A stretch of DNA of 64,000 nt from positions 44,814-108,813 of the forward strand of contig NZ_VRTT01000019.1 of the NCBI RefSeq assembly GCF_008017805.1, given 5' to 3'. Each line of letters opens with the position of its first letter. The first letter of the stretch is position 1. Source of the stretch: Paenibacillus sp. N3.4 (GTDB lineage Bacteria; Bacillota; Bacilli; Paenibacillales; NBRC-103111). Below the pieces are notes generated by a model that worked only from the letters and a program-made list of their open reading frames with translations, was not told where the DNA came from and ran no database searches. Position numbers and translations under genes: made by a program. Below, in pieces: positions 34,766 to 44,208 of the stretch.

Positions 34766-36676
34766 ATGAAGTTGTTTTTTGAAGGGGATATGACTGCTTT
34801 TTTACCTGGAATTGGCCTATTGTCGCAGGAGCTTGGCATTACCGTAGGGGAAGACGGGCTGCGCGTTCAAGTTGAACCGTCGACAGGCGATTTGGAAGTA
34901 GGTTTGGAGCAGGGGAAAGCTTATATACGTTATGGACAAAAGCACCAATTTTTCCGCGGGCTCGGCCTTCTCGTACAGCACGGCCGCAGTAGAGAGTCTT
35001 TCCATATCCGGGAAAAACAGCAGTTCGACACCATCGGGCCCATGTTCGATCTGTCCCGCAATGCGGTACTCACGCTGGACAGTTTCAAATTCATGCTCAA
35101 CAAAATGGCGTTGATGGGGCTGAACACCGTCATGCTCTATTTGGAAGACACTTATGCAATCAGCGAGGAGCCTTATTTCGGCTATATGCGAGGCCGATAT
35201 TCCCAAGCAGAGTTGAAAGAGATTGACGATTACGCGGACCAATTTGGTATTGAGGCGTTCCCGAGCATTCAGACTCTAGCACATTTGGAGGAGTTCCTGA
35301 AATGGGAACCTGTGAAACATTATAAAGATACGAAAGGTGCACTGCTGGTTGGGGATGACAAGACGGATCAGTTGGTCGCAAACATGATCGAGGCGGCCAG
35401 CGCTCCTTTCCGCAGCCGTAAACTTCATGTCGGCATGGACGAGGCGGAAGAGCTCGGCCGCGGCAAATATTTGGATCAAAACGGCTATGCAAGCCGCTTT
35501 GACATTATGACGGCGCATTTGGAGAAAGTGCTGGACATTGCACGGGGGCGCGGGTTAAAGCCGATGATGTGGAGCGATATGTTCTTGAAACTTGCTTCAG
35601 AGGGCGGCAGTGAGTATTACGACGAAGAAACCCAAATTCCGGAGGAGATGGCTCGCCGTATCCCTAAAGATGTGGATATGGTGTATTGGGATTATGTCCA
35701 TACGGAGCGGGAAGATTATGAGAGCTTGATCGCCAAGCACAGACCGCTCGGCTGTAATTTAGTATTCGCCGGCGCTGTTTGGGTATTTAACACATTCGGG
35801 GTTAACTATGGCTTGTCATTGAACGCCTCTGACACCGCGCTGCAGGTTTGCAAAAAGGAAGGCATCCGCGAAGTTTATGCGACAATGTGGGGCGATGACG
35901 GGATGGAGAGCAACCCGTTCATTGCTTTGCTAGGTTTGCAGCTTTATGCCGAGCACGCGTATTCCGAGGAAAAACCGAATTGGGAGCTTCTCTCGGAACG
36001 CGTGAAATTCTGCACGGGCATCGAAGCTGACGCTTTCCTGCAGCTCAAATATTTGGATGAGACGCCTGGCTCCGAGCCTGACAACCGCAAGCAGAGCAAT
36101 CCTTCGAAATTCCTATTGTATCAGGATGTGCTGCTGGGACTGTTTGATAAGCAAATCGAAGGGCTGGAAATGTCTGCTCATTATGCGCAGGTAGAGAAGG
36201 AGATCCACAGCCGCCGCGTCAACGACGCCGAGTTGGATTACTTGTTCGACGTTCCGGAGAAGCTGTGTCGCGTGCTGAAAAGTAAAAGCGAGATCGGGAT
36301 TGAGCTGAAGCGGGCATACGACGCAAAAGATACAGATACGCTGAGACGCATTGCAACAGAAGTGTTGCCAGCAATCGCGGAAGCTGTGAAGGAGCTGCGC
36401 TCTGCCCATCGCACCCAATGGCTGCGCATGTTTAAGCCGTTTGGCTGGGAAGTTATCGACATTCGATACGGCGGTGTTGTCAATAGGCTGGATACAGCTT
36501 CGATGAGAATTTTCGATTATCTCGAAGGTAGGATCCTGCAAATCGAAGAGCTGGAACAGGATCGTTTGCTGTACAGCACCACGAACAGGTTTACGAATAA
36601 AGGGGTAGGCTGGTGCAGCTATTATTACCGGATGGCGTCGCCAAATGTCTTCTTCCATGTGCTGAACCCTTTTTAA
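34766..36676 (+). CDS. GH20 beta-N-acetylhexosaminidase-type protein
   Basis: 636 aa, no signal peptide, so intracellular. The ATG follows TTAGGAGGAAAT. The N-terminal ~100 residues form a small alpha/beta domain as in GH20 enzymes. The TIM-barrel then has MLYLEDTYAISEEPYFGYMR and the substrate-assisted catalytic pair D225-E226 in HVGMDEAEELG. The C-terminal ~250 residues are helical. GH20 enzymes remove terminal beta-linked GlcNAc or GalNAc by an oxazolinium mechanism. It has its own terminator and precedes the sensor operon of the second importer, consistent with processing of imported N-acetylhexosamine-containing fragments. Confidence 0.88.
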   Translation: MKLFFEGDMTAFLPGIGLLSQELGITVGEDGLRVQVEPSTGDLEVGLEQGKAYIRYGQKHQFFRGLGLLVQHGRSRESFHIREKQQFDTIGPMFDLSRNAVLTLDSFKFMLNKMALMGLNTVMLYLEDTYAISEEPYFGYMRGRYSQAELKEIDDYADQFGIEAFPSIQTLAHLEEFLKWEPVKHYKDTKGALLVGDDKTDQLVANMIEAASAPFRSRKLHVGMDEAEELGRGKYLDQNGYASRFDIMTAHLEKVLDIARGRGLKPMMWSDMFLKLASEGGSEYYDEETQIPEEMARRIPKDVDMVYWDYVHTEREDYESLIAKHRPLGCNLVFAGAVWVFNTFGVNYGLSLNASDTALQVCKKEGIREVYATMWGDDGMESNPFIALLGLQLYAEHAYSEEKPNWELLSERVKFCTGIEADAFLQLKYLDETPGSEPDNRKQSNPSKFLLYQDVLLGLFDKQIEGLEMSAHYAQVEKEIHSRRVNDAELDYLFDVPEKLCRVLKSKSEIGIELKRAYDAKDTDTLRRIATEVLPAIAEAVKELRSAHRTQWLRMFKPFGWEVIDIRYGGVVNRLDTASMRIFDYLEGRILQIEELEQDRLLYSTTNRFTNKGVGWCSYYYRMASPNVFFHVLNPF

Positions 36677-36701
36677 ATATTCGCTTAATTAAGATATAGG
36701 G

Positions 36702-36733
36702 AAGGCCGCTGATAATATCCAGCGGCCTTTTTC
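36702..36733 (+). terminator. Rho-independent terminator
   Basis: AAGGCCGCTG (36702-36711) pairs with CAGCGGCCTT (36720-36729), followed by TTTTT. It ends the GH20 transcript. Confidence 0.92.
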
Positions 36734-36821
36734 ACTATTTCTGAAAGGTTTTTTGCGAACATCTGGCCTATTTTACAGCAGGAAGAGGGAATGATATGAA
36801 ACAAATTAACTCTTCCAAGAA

Positions 36822-36860
36822 GTGACAACACGTGATAATATGATACTAAATGTATCATAT
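36822..36860 (+). promoter_or_regulatory. Promoter with palindromic operator, copy 1 (TGATAC-N5-GTATCA)
   Basis: ATATGATAC-TAAAT-GTATCATAT (36838-36860) is a perfect inverted repeat. It overlaps a probable -10 (TACTAA, 36844-36849) placed 16 bases after GTGACA (36822-36827), so a bound repressor would block the promoter of the sensor kinase operon. The core TGATAC/GTATCA recurs upstream of the GH3 and SLH-cohesin genes. Confidence 0.7.
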
Positions 36861-36903
36861 GGTGCATTTATTTGTAAGCGCCTTCAATTTGTGAAAGGAA
36901 GAG

Positions 36904-38682
36904 ATGTGCTGTCTCATGATCAAAAAAACGATTTCGATTCGTTCGCTTCTGTTGTCAGTTTTCCTATTGTTGATGATATTTCCCTTGACCGTGGCCATTA
37001 TTACTTACAAAAAGGAAAATGAAATTTCCCAGAAGCAGGTCAGTCAATATTTGCTGCAGACTGTGGAACAGACGCAAAGGGCACTGGACGCTAATTTAGC
37101 CGAGATTGACCGCTTGACTTGGCCTTTGCTTTATCAGCAATCACTAGATTTTTTGGACAATTCGCTTGAAACTCCCTATCAATTGTTTCAGGCCAACCAG
37201 AAGTTTCGAGATATGGTGTACATCTATTTGTTTCGCGGCCGGCTCGATCACATTCGCGACATCTATTTGGTTACAGCGGACCACCAAGTGCTATCGACCA
37301 ATACGTCGTTATATGCCTTTGATCAAATTGACGCAGGTCATTTTAGATACATAATGGATCAGCTTGAGAGCGAACCGCTTAAAATGAACTGGTTCAGCGA
37401 TAAATGGGCCATATTTCGTTCGCAGGAAGGATTCCAGACCCCAATCCACGCTTCGGTTACAGCAGTGCGCAGGCTGAACGACAGCAACACCTCCGAGCTG
37501 AGAGGATATTTATTTGTACAGCTTAACGACCGGTTTATTAGTGAAAATGTAGGAAACGTGCGCATCGGTTCTACAGGTTCTTTTATGATATCGGATGCAG
37601 CGGGGGATGTCATTTATCAGCAGGATTCCGCTTTGTTTCAAAATCTCAGTATGTCAGAGACGATCCAAAACCTGCCCAAACAGGGACAGGGCATTCAGGT
37701 GGTGGACGCCAAGTGGCTGCTTGCTTTCAACACTTCTCCAACTAGCGGTTGGCAAATGACAGCTGTGGTTCCTTTACGAGAGCTGCTCGTACCGAATCAA
37801 AGGGTATTGCAGTATTTGATCATTATTGCGGGATTGGGCACTTTGATCTTTATCATTGTCTCGGTGCTGCTTGCTATGGCCATTTCCAAGCCTGTTATCC
37901 ATTTAGCCCGGTTGATGTCTACGACATCCATTGACAATTTGCATATGCGGGAAAACGTCGGCTCGATCCGGGAAATCAGCATTTTGCAGCGGAATTTCAA
38001 CCGATTGCGGGAGCGTATTCAACAACTGCTGCTCGATAATGAGCGCCAGCAAAAAGAGAAACGGGAAGCGTTGATGCAAGCGATGCAGATGCAGATTCAA
38101 CCCCATTTTTTATACAATACGCTGGATACGATTTATTGGATGTCGAAGGAATATGAAGCTGATTCCATCAGCAAGTTGGTCACGGCGCTGGGCCGATTTT
38201 TTCGGTTTACCCTGCATTCAGGCCAAGAATGGACGAGCATGAAGAAAGAATTGGATCACGTAGAAAATTATTTGCAAATTCAATCGTTTCGTTACAAGGA
38301 CAAGCTGAAATATGAGATTCAAATGGATCCTTCTCTTCAACATATATATGTCATGCCCCTTATTTTACAGCCTTTGGTGGAAAATGCGCTTGAGCACGGA
38401 ATCGCCAAAATGTCCAAGGGAGGCAAGGTGTCCATTACGGTTGCCAGGGAAGGGGAGCGTGTGCGTCTATCGGTATTCAATACGGGCAGCGGAATTGATA
38501 TCGAAAAAGCAAAGAAACTTTTGCAAAGTACCGATTCCAGCGAGCATGTTGGAATGAGGAATGTGGACCAGAGAATCAAGATGGCGTTTGGCCAGGAATA
38601 CGGCATTCGATTTTCTTCATCCCAAGAAGAAGGGGCTCTAGTTCTCGTTTATATTCCTTATCAAATGGAGGCGGCCAAATGA
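36904..38682 (+). CDS. Sensor histidine kinase (YesM type)
   Basis: 592 aa from ATG 36904; an in-frame ATG at 36916 is an alternative, both near GAAAGGAAG. Membrane segments lie at about residues 12-32 and 300-320, framing a dCache-like extracellular domain. HAMP follows, then the His_kinase motif IQPHFLYNTLDTIYW with the phospho-histidine. HATPase_c shows the N-box LVENALEHG, G1 FNTGSGI and HVGMRNVDQRI. It overlaps the next gene by ATGA. It heads a three-gene operon, kinase - binding protein - response regulator, under the palindromic operator. Confidence 0.9.
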   Translation: MCCLMIKKTISIRSLLLSVFLLLMIFPLTVAIITYKKENEISQKQVSQYLLQTVEQTQRALDANLAEIDRLTWPLLYQQSLDFLDNSLETPYQLFQANQKFRDMVYIYLFRGRLDHIRDIYLVTADHQVLSTNTSLYAFDQIDAGHFRYIMDQLESEPLKMNWFSDKWAIFRSQEGFQTPIHASVTAVRRLNDSNTSELRGYLFVQLNDRFISENVGNVRIGSTGSFMISDAAGDVIYQQDSALFQNLSMSETIQNLPKQGQGIQVVDAKWLLAFNTSPTSGWQMTAVVPLRELLVPNQRVLQYLIIIAGLGTLIFIIVSVLLAMAISKPVIHLARLMSTTSIDNLHMRENVGSIREISILQRNFNRLRERIQQLLLDNERQQKEKREALMQAMQMQIQPHFLYNTLDTIYWMSKEYEADSISKLVTALGRFFRFTLHSGQEWTSMKKELDHVENYLQIQSFRYKDKLKYEIQMDPSLQHIYVMPLILQPLVENALEHGIAKMSKGGKVSITVAREGERVRLSVFNTGSGIDIEKAKKLLQSTDSSEHVGMRNVDQRIKMAFGQEYGIRFSSSQEEGALVLVYIPYQMEAAK

Positions 38683-40032
38683 ATCATTTCAAACTGAATA
38701 CGTTTATGGTTGTGTCTTTTTCTCTTCTGGTTCTATGGGCTTTAACGGGATATGTGCTCTTAAACCGGGATATGATCGATGCTTCGAATTCCCCTAAGCC
38801 AGTCGATGTTGTCAAAGTGCTGATCCGCACGGGAACGGAGTCTGCGGCTCTGCGTCAGATCGCTAAGCCCTTTGAAACGGAAACGGGCATCAAAGTGGAA
38901 TTTATCGAAGTGGGGCGGGACAGTTATTTTACCACCGTGGGCACGCAGTTATTTGCAGGTTCGAATACGTTCGATATCGTCTTGATGCCGAGCACCTCCA
39001 TTGCTCAATTCGCTTCTTCCAAAGCGATTCTGCCGTTGGATCATTATATTGCGATGAGCGACTCGACTTCCCGAGACTCGTTTGATATTAACGATTTTCT
39101 TTCCGTTTATCGTTATAACGGAAGTATTTACGCGCTGCCGACCGATATCCGGCACCCATTTTCTGTATTATCGCAGCGACTTAATTCCGAAACCACCGGA
39201 AACGTGGGATGAACTATACGAAGTGGCGCAGAAATTTTCCTCGAGCATGCATCCAGAGTCTCCTACTCGTTGGGGGCTGGCCATGCCTGCGGTCATTCCG
39301 GAAGAAAGGGAAAAAATATTTGATTCGATTTTATGGTCATTTGGCGGGGACATCATAGGAGATGACGGACAGGTATTAATAGATACGAAGGAATCGATCC
39401 AAAGCGGTGAATATTTGGAGAAACTGGTGCGGGATAAGATCGTTCCGGGCGATTTGATGTCTTGGGATTTCTCAAGGACTCGAGACGCGCTGCTCAATGG
39501 TGATGTCGCGATGGCTGCACCTTACTGGAATTCAGCCTATCCGATGATTAAGCAAAGCAACTCCCCACACAAGGATTATATCCGTATTGCGCTGATCCCC
39601 GGAATTCGCGATAAAAGCGGGGAAGTCCGCCGTGTTCCCTTTCAACATGGCTGGACGCTCGCCATGAATGCAAGCTCGACCAATCAGCTCCATGCATGGA
39701 GATTCCTTGAATTTGCCACGGGCAAGCAAGGCGGGATGATTTATGCCAAAAACGGCGGTATTCCCGCGAGACGCTCCATCCTGAGCGATCCTGTGTTCCG
39801 TGATAGCAGGCCTGATTTTGCGCTGATTCTGGAGAGCATGAGCATCGCCAAAAGTGAACCGTCGCTCATCTATTACCCAGCCATGGTGAATGTTGAGGAG
39901 GACGCTCTGGCTAAGATTTTGACCTTGTTTGCCAGTCCATCGGAAGCCTTTAAAGCAGCGGCAGTAGAATTACGCAACCTGTCCGCACATATTTCTATTA
40001 AAGGTACCAAAAGAATGGGGGAGAGTCCATGA
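38679..40032 (+). pseudogene. Membrane-tethered sugar-binding protein between kinase and regulator, with one frameshift
   Basis: The first frame starts MNHFKLNTFMVVSFSLL with a single membrane segment but no lipobox cysteine, so the protein would stay anchored by an uncleaved helix. It then reads like a CUT1 binding protein (KPFETETGIKVEFIEVG) up to YALPTDIR near 39150. The next frame continues THFLYYRSDLIPKPPETW and runs intact to SP at 40032. One extra base in the CCGGCACCC area explains the break. The downstream regulator overlaps its end by ATGA. The position and tether suggest a ligand-sensing accessory for the kinase rather than a transport subunit, since the transporter downstream has its own lipoprotein. 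Confidence 0.75.
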
Positions 40033-40811
40033 ATGTATCGATTTGCCGAGCTGTTATTATTGATGACGAAGCTTGGATCCGTGATGGCCTGAGCAAACAC
40101 ATTGGCTGGGAACGTTTAGGCATTGAACTGGTTCAGGTATTCGAAGACGGGATGGATGCGATTACTTATATTACCGAACAGCCCGTGGATATTGTGTTGT
40201 CGGACATTCGCATGCCGAACATGACAGGCTTGGAGCTTGTTGCGACGATTCGGGAGAAAGCAAAGGAACACAAGCAGTTATCCCACATCAAGGTTATTTT
40301 TTTAAGCGGATTCGGCGATTTTAAGTATGCCCAAGAGGCGCTTCGTCTGGGTGCGGTCGATTATTTGCTGAAGCCCTCAGATGTGGAGGAAATCGAAGAA
40401 GCTCTGGCTAAAGCCAAGGCGCTCAGGGAAAGCCCGGAGGAGTCTGTTCTACGCGACGAGTCGGGCATGGACAAGATAGAGGAGCCGGCTTCTTATCTAA
40501 TCAAGAAGGCGCTTGGCGTCATGGGAGCCAGATTCACAGAGGATATCCACCTCTCCGAAATTGCCGAGGAATTATGCGTGACACCGAACTATTTAAGCCG
40601 ATTGTTTCGGCAGGAGACAGGGAGATCCTTCAGTGACTATCTTTCCGATTTGCGGATGGAGAAGGCTACCGAACTGCTGAAATCCAGTATGTTAAAAATT
40701 TATCAGATTGGCGATGCGGTAGGCTACCCGAATCCCCGCTACTTTAGCGAATGGTTTCAAAAGCAGACCGGCATGTCACCGGGGGATTATCGCAAGCACC
40801 ATGCCATATGA
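40029..40811 (+). CDS. Response regulator, short REC-AraC form
   Basis: 260 aa. The receiver (1-130) has IIDDEAW, the phospho-acceptor in VLSDIRMPNMTG and the lysine in LLKPSDVEE. The AraC domain (about 155-260) is joined almost directly, with IAEELCVTPNYLSRLF and QIGDAVGYPNPRYFSEWF. It is ~80 aa shorter than the YesN-type regulator at 13.7 kb because the middle linker is missing. It overlaps the preceding gene by ATGA and stands ~140 bases before the importer operon, its most likely target. Confidence 0.88.
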   Translation: MNVSICRAVIIDDEAWIRDGLSKHIGWERLGIELVQVFEDGMDAITYITEQPVDIVLSDIRMPNMTGLELVATIREKAKEHKQLSHIKVIFLSGFGDFKYAQEALRLGAVDYLLKPSDVEEIEEALAKAKALRESPEESVLRDESGMDKIEEPASYLIKKALGVMGARFTEDIHLSEIAEELCVTPNYLSRLFRQETGRSFSDYLSDLRMEKATELLKSSMLKIYQIGDAVGYPNPRYFSEWFQKQTGMSPGDYRKHHAI

Positions 40812-40870
40812 ACTTTTGAAGGAAAGTGGAAGATGGATAGAAAAGCGGAACAAAAGATAGGTTTACCTCG

Positions 40871-40919
40871 TTAAAAGTACTTTCCCTTTCGGATACAATA
40901 AATTTGTAAAGCGGTTTCA
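40871..40919 (+). promoter_or_regulatory. Importer promoter with cre-like site
   Basis: A -10 TACAAT (40894-40899) with a weak -35 TTAAAA (40871-40876), 17-base spacing. GTAAAGCGGTTTCA (40906-40919), just downstream of the -10, matches the CcpA cre consensus at 12 of 14 positions, suggesting catabolite repression by road-block. Confidence 0.5.
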
Positions 40920-40947
40920 AGATGGAACGAACGAAAGGGGAAGTAAT

Positions 40948-42309
40948 ATGAAACGTAAATTTGGTGTCATCATTTCGGCTTTAACTCTTACAAGTATGGT
41001 GTTGTCGGCATGTGGAGGCTCGACGACGACTCCGGCTCCAAGCGGGACGCAGGCGCCAAGCACACCGACGGCAGCCCAAAGCACGCCAGCGCCAGCGGAA
41101 ACAGCCAAACCGGTAGCAGCAAGCGGCGGCAAAGTGGAAATTTTCAGTTGGTGGACAGGTGCCGGCGAAGAGGCTGGTTTACAGGGCTTAATCAAGCTGT
41201 TCAAAGAGAAGCATTCTGATATTGAAGTCATTAACGCAGCCGTGGCAGGGGGAGCGGGCACGAATGCGAAAGCCGTTTTGGCGAGCCGCATGCAGGGCGG
41301 AGATCCGCCGTCGGCCTTCCAAGTGCATGGCGGCGCAGAGCTTAACACGGGGTGGGTAGCTGCCGGTAAAGTCAGTCCGCTTAACGACCTGTACAATCAA
41401 CAGGGCTGGAAAGAGAAATTCCCTAAAGACCTGATCGATATGGTCAGCAAGGACGGCAATATTTATTCCGTTCCGGTCAATATTCATCGCGGCAATGTCA
41501 TTTTTTATAATAAAAAAGTATTGGACAGCAACGGTGTGAAAGCGCCTACGACGTTTGATGAATTTTTTGCGGCGGCAGATGCTTTGAAGGCTAAAGGGGT
41601 GACTGCTCTTGCGCTCGGAGACAAAGAGCCTTGGGCTGCGACCATGCTCTTTGAGGACGTTCTGCTTGGCAAACTCGGACCTGAGAATTATAACAAGCTG
41701 TGGACCGGCGAGCTCGCGTTTGATGACGCCAAGGTCAAAGAGTCCTTGGAAACCTTCAAGAAGATGCTGACTTACGTCAACAAAGATCATGCAGCACGCA
41801 ACTGGCAGGATGCCGCACAGCTAGTGGCCAAGGGAGAAGCGGCTATGAACGTGATGGGCGACTGGGCCAAAGGCTATTTTACGACCGATTTGAAGCTGAA
41901 GCCGAACGAAGACTTCGGCTGGGTAACAACGCCGAACACAAGCGGAGATTTCATGGTCATTACCGACACCTTCGCGCTGCCTAAAGATTCCAAGGATCAA
42001 GCAAGCGCCAAGGAATGGTTGAAGGTTTTGGGTTCTGTTGAAGGTCAGGACGTGTTTAACCCGTTGAAAGGTTCTATTCCCGCACGTATCGATGCGGACG
42101 CATCCAAATATGACGCTTACGGTAAAGCAACCATTGAAGACTTCAAGAAAAGCAAGCTGACACCAAGTTTGGCGCACGGTTCTGCCGCTATTGAAGGCTT
42201 CGCAACGCAAGCCAACCAAATCATTAATATTTTCGTTACGCAAGGCAATGTCGATCAAGCATTGAAGACGCTCAAACAAGCTGCTGATGCGAACGGCATT
42301 AAAAAATAA
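40948..42309 (+). CDS. Sugar-binding lipoprotein of a CUT1 importer
   Basis: 453 aa. Signal peptide with lipobox LSAC, followed by a Ser/Thr/Pro/Ala-rich linker of about 45 residues. The binding-protein fold starts GGKVEIFSWWTGAGEEAGLQ and includes GGAGTNAKAVLASRMQGGDP. It resembles the MalE/MsmE-type CUT1 proteins that bind di- or oligosaccharides such as those from mannans or cello-oligomers. Two permeases follow at once, so this is the second importer of the window. AAAGGGGAAG serves as ribosome site. Confidence 0.9.
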   Translation: MKRKFGVIISALTLTSMVLSACGGSTTTPAPSGTQAPSTPTAAQSTPAPAETAKPVAASGGKVEIFSWWTGAGEEAGLQGLIKLFKEKHSDIEVINAAVAGGAGTNAKAVLASRMQGGDPPSAFQVHGGAELNTGWVAAGKVSPLNDLYNQQGWKEKFPKDLIDMVSKDGNIYSVPVNIHRGNVIFYNKKVLDSNGVKAPTTFDEFFAAADALKAKGVTALALGDKEPWAATMLFEDVLLGKLGPENYNKLWTGELAFDDAKVKESLETFKKMLTYVNKDHAARNWQDAAQLVAKGEAAMNVMGDWAKGYFTTDLKLKPNEDFGWVTTPNTSGDFMVITDTFALPKDSKDQASAKEWLKVLGSVEGQDVFNPLKGSIPARIDADASKYDAYGKATIEDFKKSKLTPSLAHGSAAIEGFATQANQIINIFVTQGNVDQALKTLKQAADANGIKK

Positions 42310-42367
42310 TAAAGAGGGGTCAGATGGCGGACTCGACATTTGACCCTATTTTCAGGAGTGTGAGTAC

Positions 42368-43351
42368 ATGAACGCTTCCCGTACATCCGGAGAACTTCAG
42401 GCTCAATCTGAGCTTGTGGCTCCCTTAAGGCGTAGCGTCTGGAAATCGGAGAGATGGATTCCCATACTGATGTTGCTGCCATCGCTCGTTTTAATCGGTA
42501 TCTTTGTTTACGGTTTTATCGCATGGACCGGGTTTGTGTCGTTTACTGCTTGGAAAACGATGGTCAAGAACCTGAGCTTTGTAGGGCTCAGCAACTACAA
42601 GCTATTGTTTCAGGATTTTCGGTTTCAGTCCGACATGCGCAATACGCTGATGTTTACAATCATTTTTATTGGCATAACGATGGTCATCGGCATGTTTTTG
42701 GCACTCATGGTGGATCGTAAAGTACGGGGCGAGACGTTTTTCCGCAATGTGTTTATTTTCCCTATGGCACTGTCATTTATCGTTACCGGTGTTGTATGGC
42801 AGTGGATTCTGAATCCGACAACAGGGGTTAACCTTATTTTGAAAGCGCTTGGAATCAACAATGTTCCTCAGTGGTATATAAGCACGGATATTATCCCCCA
42901 TATCCAATGGGGACAGATTGAATTCGGCCTGCCTATTGCCATTATAGCCGTTGCTATCGCTGCCGTATGGCAAATGTCCGGGTTCGCCATGGCGATGTAT
43001 TTGGCAGGTCTGCGCAGCATATCCGATGATTTGCGAGAAGCGGCAAGAGTCGACGGAGCAAACGAATGGCAGTTGATTCGCAAAGTGATCATTCCGCAGC
43101 TGAAACCAATCACCATGAGCTTAATGATTATTTTAGCCCATATTTCACTGAAAATATTTGATTTGATCTACGCAATGACCGGACCGGGCGCTATGTTCGT
43201 GACAGATGTTCCCGGTGTATATATGTTCGAGACGACGTTCCGTGGTAATAACTATGCCCAGGGCGCAAGCATTTCCATGATTATGTTGGTGCTGGTTTCC
43301 TTGTTCATTGTTCCGTATTTAGTCACTAGCATGCGAAAGGAGAAGATATGA
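42368..43351 (+). CDS. Sugar ABC transporter permease (MalF/UgpA type)
   Basis: 327 aa with six expected membrane segments. The EAA loop is DLREAARVDGANEWQLIRKV. It follows the binding protein by ~58 bases and precedes the second permease by one base, so the two are translated together. Substrate follows that of the binding protein, unknown. Confidence 0.9.
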   Translation: MNASRTSGELQAQSELVAPLRRSVWKSERWIPILMLLPSLVLIGIFVYGFIAWTGFVSFTAWKTMVKNLSFVGLSNYKLLFQDFRFQSDMRNTLMFTIIFIGITMVIGMFLALMVDRKVRGETFFRNVFIFPMALSFIVTGVVWQWILNPTTGVNLILKALGINNVPQWYISTDIIPHIQWGQIEFGLPIAIIAVAIAAVWQMSGFAMAMYLAGLRSISDDLREAARVDGANEWQLIRKVIIPQLKPITMSLMIILAHISLKIFDLIYAMTGPGAMFVTDVPGVYMFETTFRGNNYAQGASISMIMLVLVSLFIVPYLVTSMRKEKI

Positions 43352-43352
43352 C

Positions 43353-44173
43353 ATGACATTACGGCGTTTCAATCGCTCGCTTCTGTACCTTCTTTTGGTC
43401 GCTTTGGCCATCGTCTATCTGATCCCTGTCTATGTGTTGCTGATTACAAGCGTGAAAGATTTGAGCGAAGTCACCTTGGATAAAATGTGGAGTTTGCCTA
43501 GCCATCTCAATTTTAACGGGTATAAAGAAGCGTTCCAGAAGCTGATTCCTAATTTGACGAACAGCTTTCTGCTGGCTGTTCCGGCAACACTGCTTTCATC
43601 ACTGCTCGGTTCGATGAACGGATACATTTTATCAAAATGGCAGTTTAAGGGTTCTCATGTTTTGTTTACGTGCATGCTCTTCGGGATGTTTATCCCGTAT
43701 CAAAGCATTCTGATCCCGCTCATTCAATTTTTGCAAGCGATTCACTTGTACAACTCGATCCCCGGTCTTATTTTGGTGCATGTCGCTTATGGGCTTCCCA
43801 TTTGTACGCTTATGTTCCGCAACTTCTATGTGGGCGTTCCGACGGAAGTGCTGGAAGCGGCCAAGATTGATGGAAACGGTTTCTTCGGTATATATCGTCA
43901 TGTGATTCTGCCTTTGTCAGTAACCGGGTTTGTTGTGGTCGCCATTTGGCAGTTCACCAGCGTCTGGAATGAATTTTGTTCGCCGTCACGCTCACAACGC
44001 AGAAGCAGCAGCCGATCATGGTTGCCTTGCAGAACTTGTCCGGCAGCCAAATTGTGCACTGGAATGTGCAGATGGCGGGAGCCTTGCTGGCAGCTCTGCC
44101 GACGCTGCTGATTTACATTTTGCTCAGCCGGTTTTTCATTCGCGGTCTTTTGGCTGGTTCGATTAAGGGTTAA
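43353..44173 (+). pseudogene. Sugar ABC transporter permease (MalG/UgpE type), frameshifted near the C-terminus
   Basis: The first frame gives six-segment permease sequence with the EAA loop VLEAAKIDGNGFFGIYRHV up to TSVWNEF at about 43975. It then runs into nonsense, ending at 44111. The next frame supplies the missing end, [18 protein letters not shown] through [13 protein letters not shown], stopping at 44173. Loss of one T from the TTTT run at 43974-43977 accounts for it. The rest of the operon is intact, so this may be a homopolymer error; if real, the importer would lack a normal last membrane segment. Confidence 0.85.
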
Positions 44174-44208
44174 TAGGTATCAGAAATTAGTATTGGAGGA
44201 ATGCTTGA

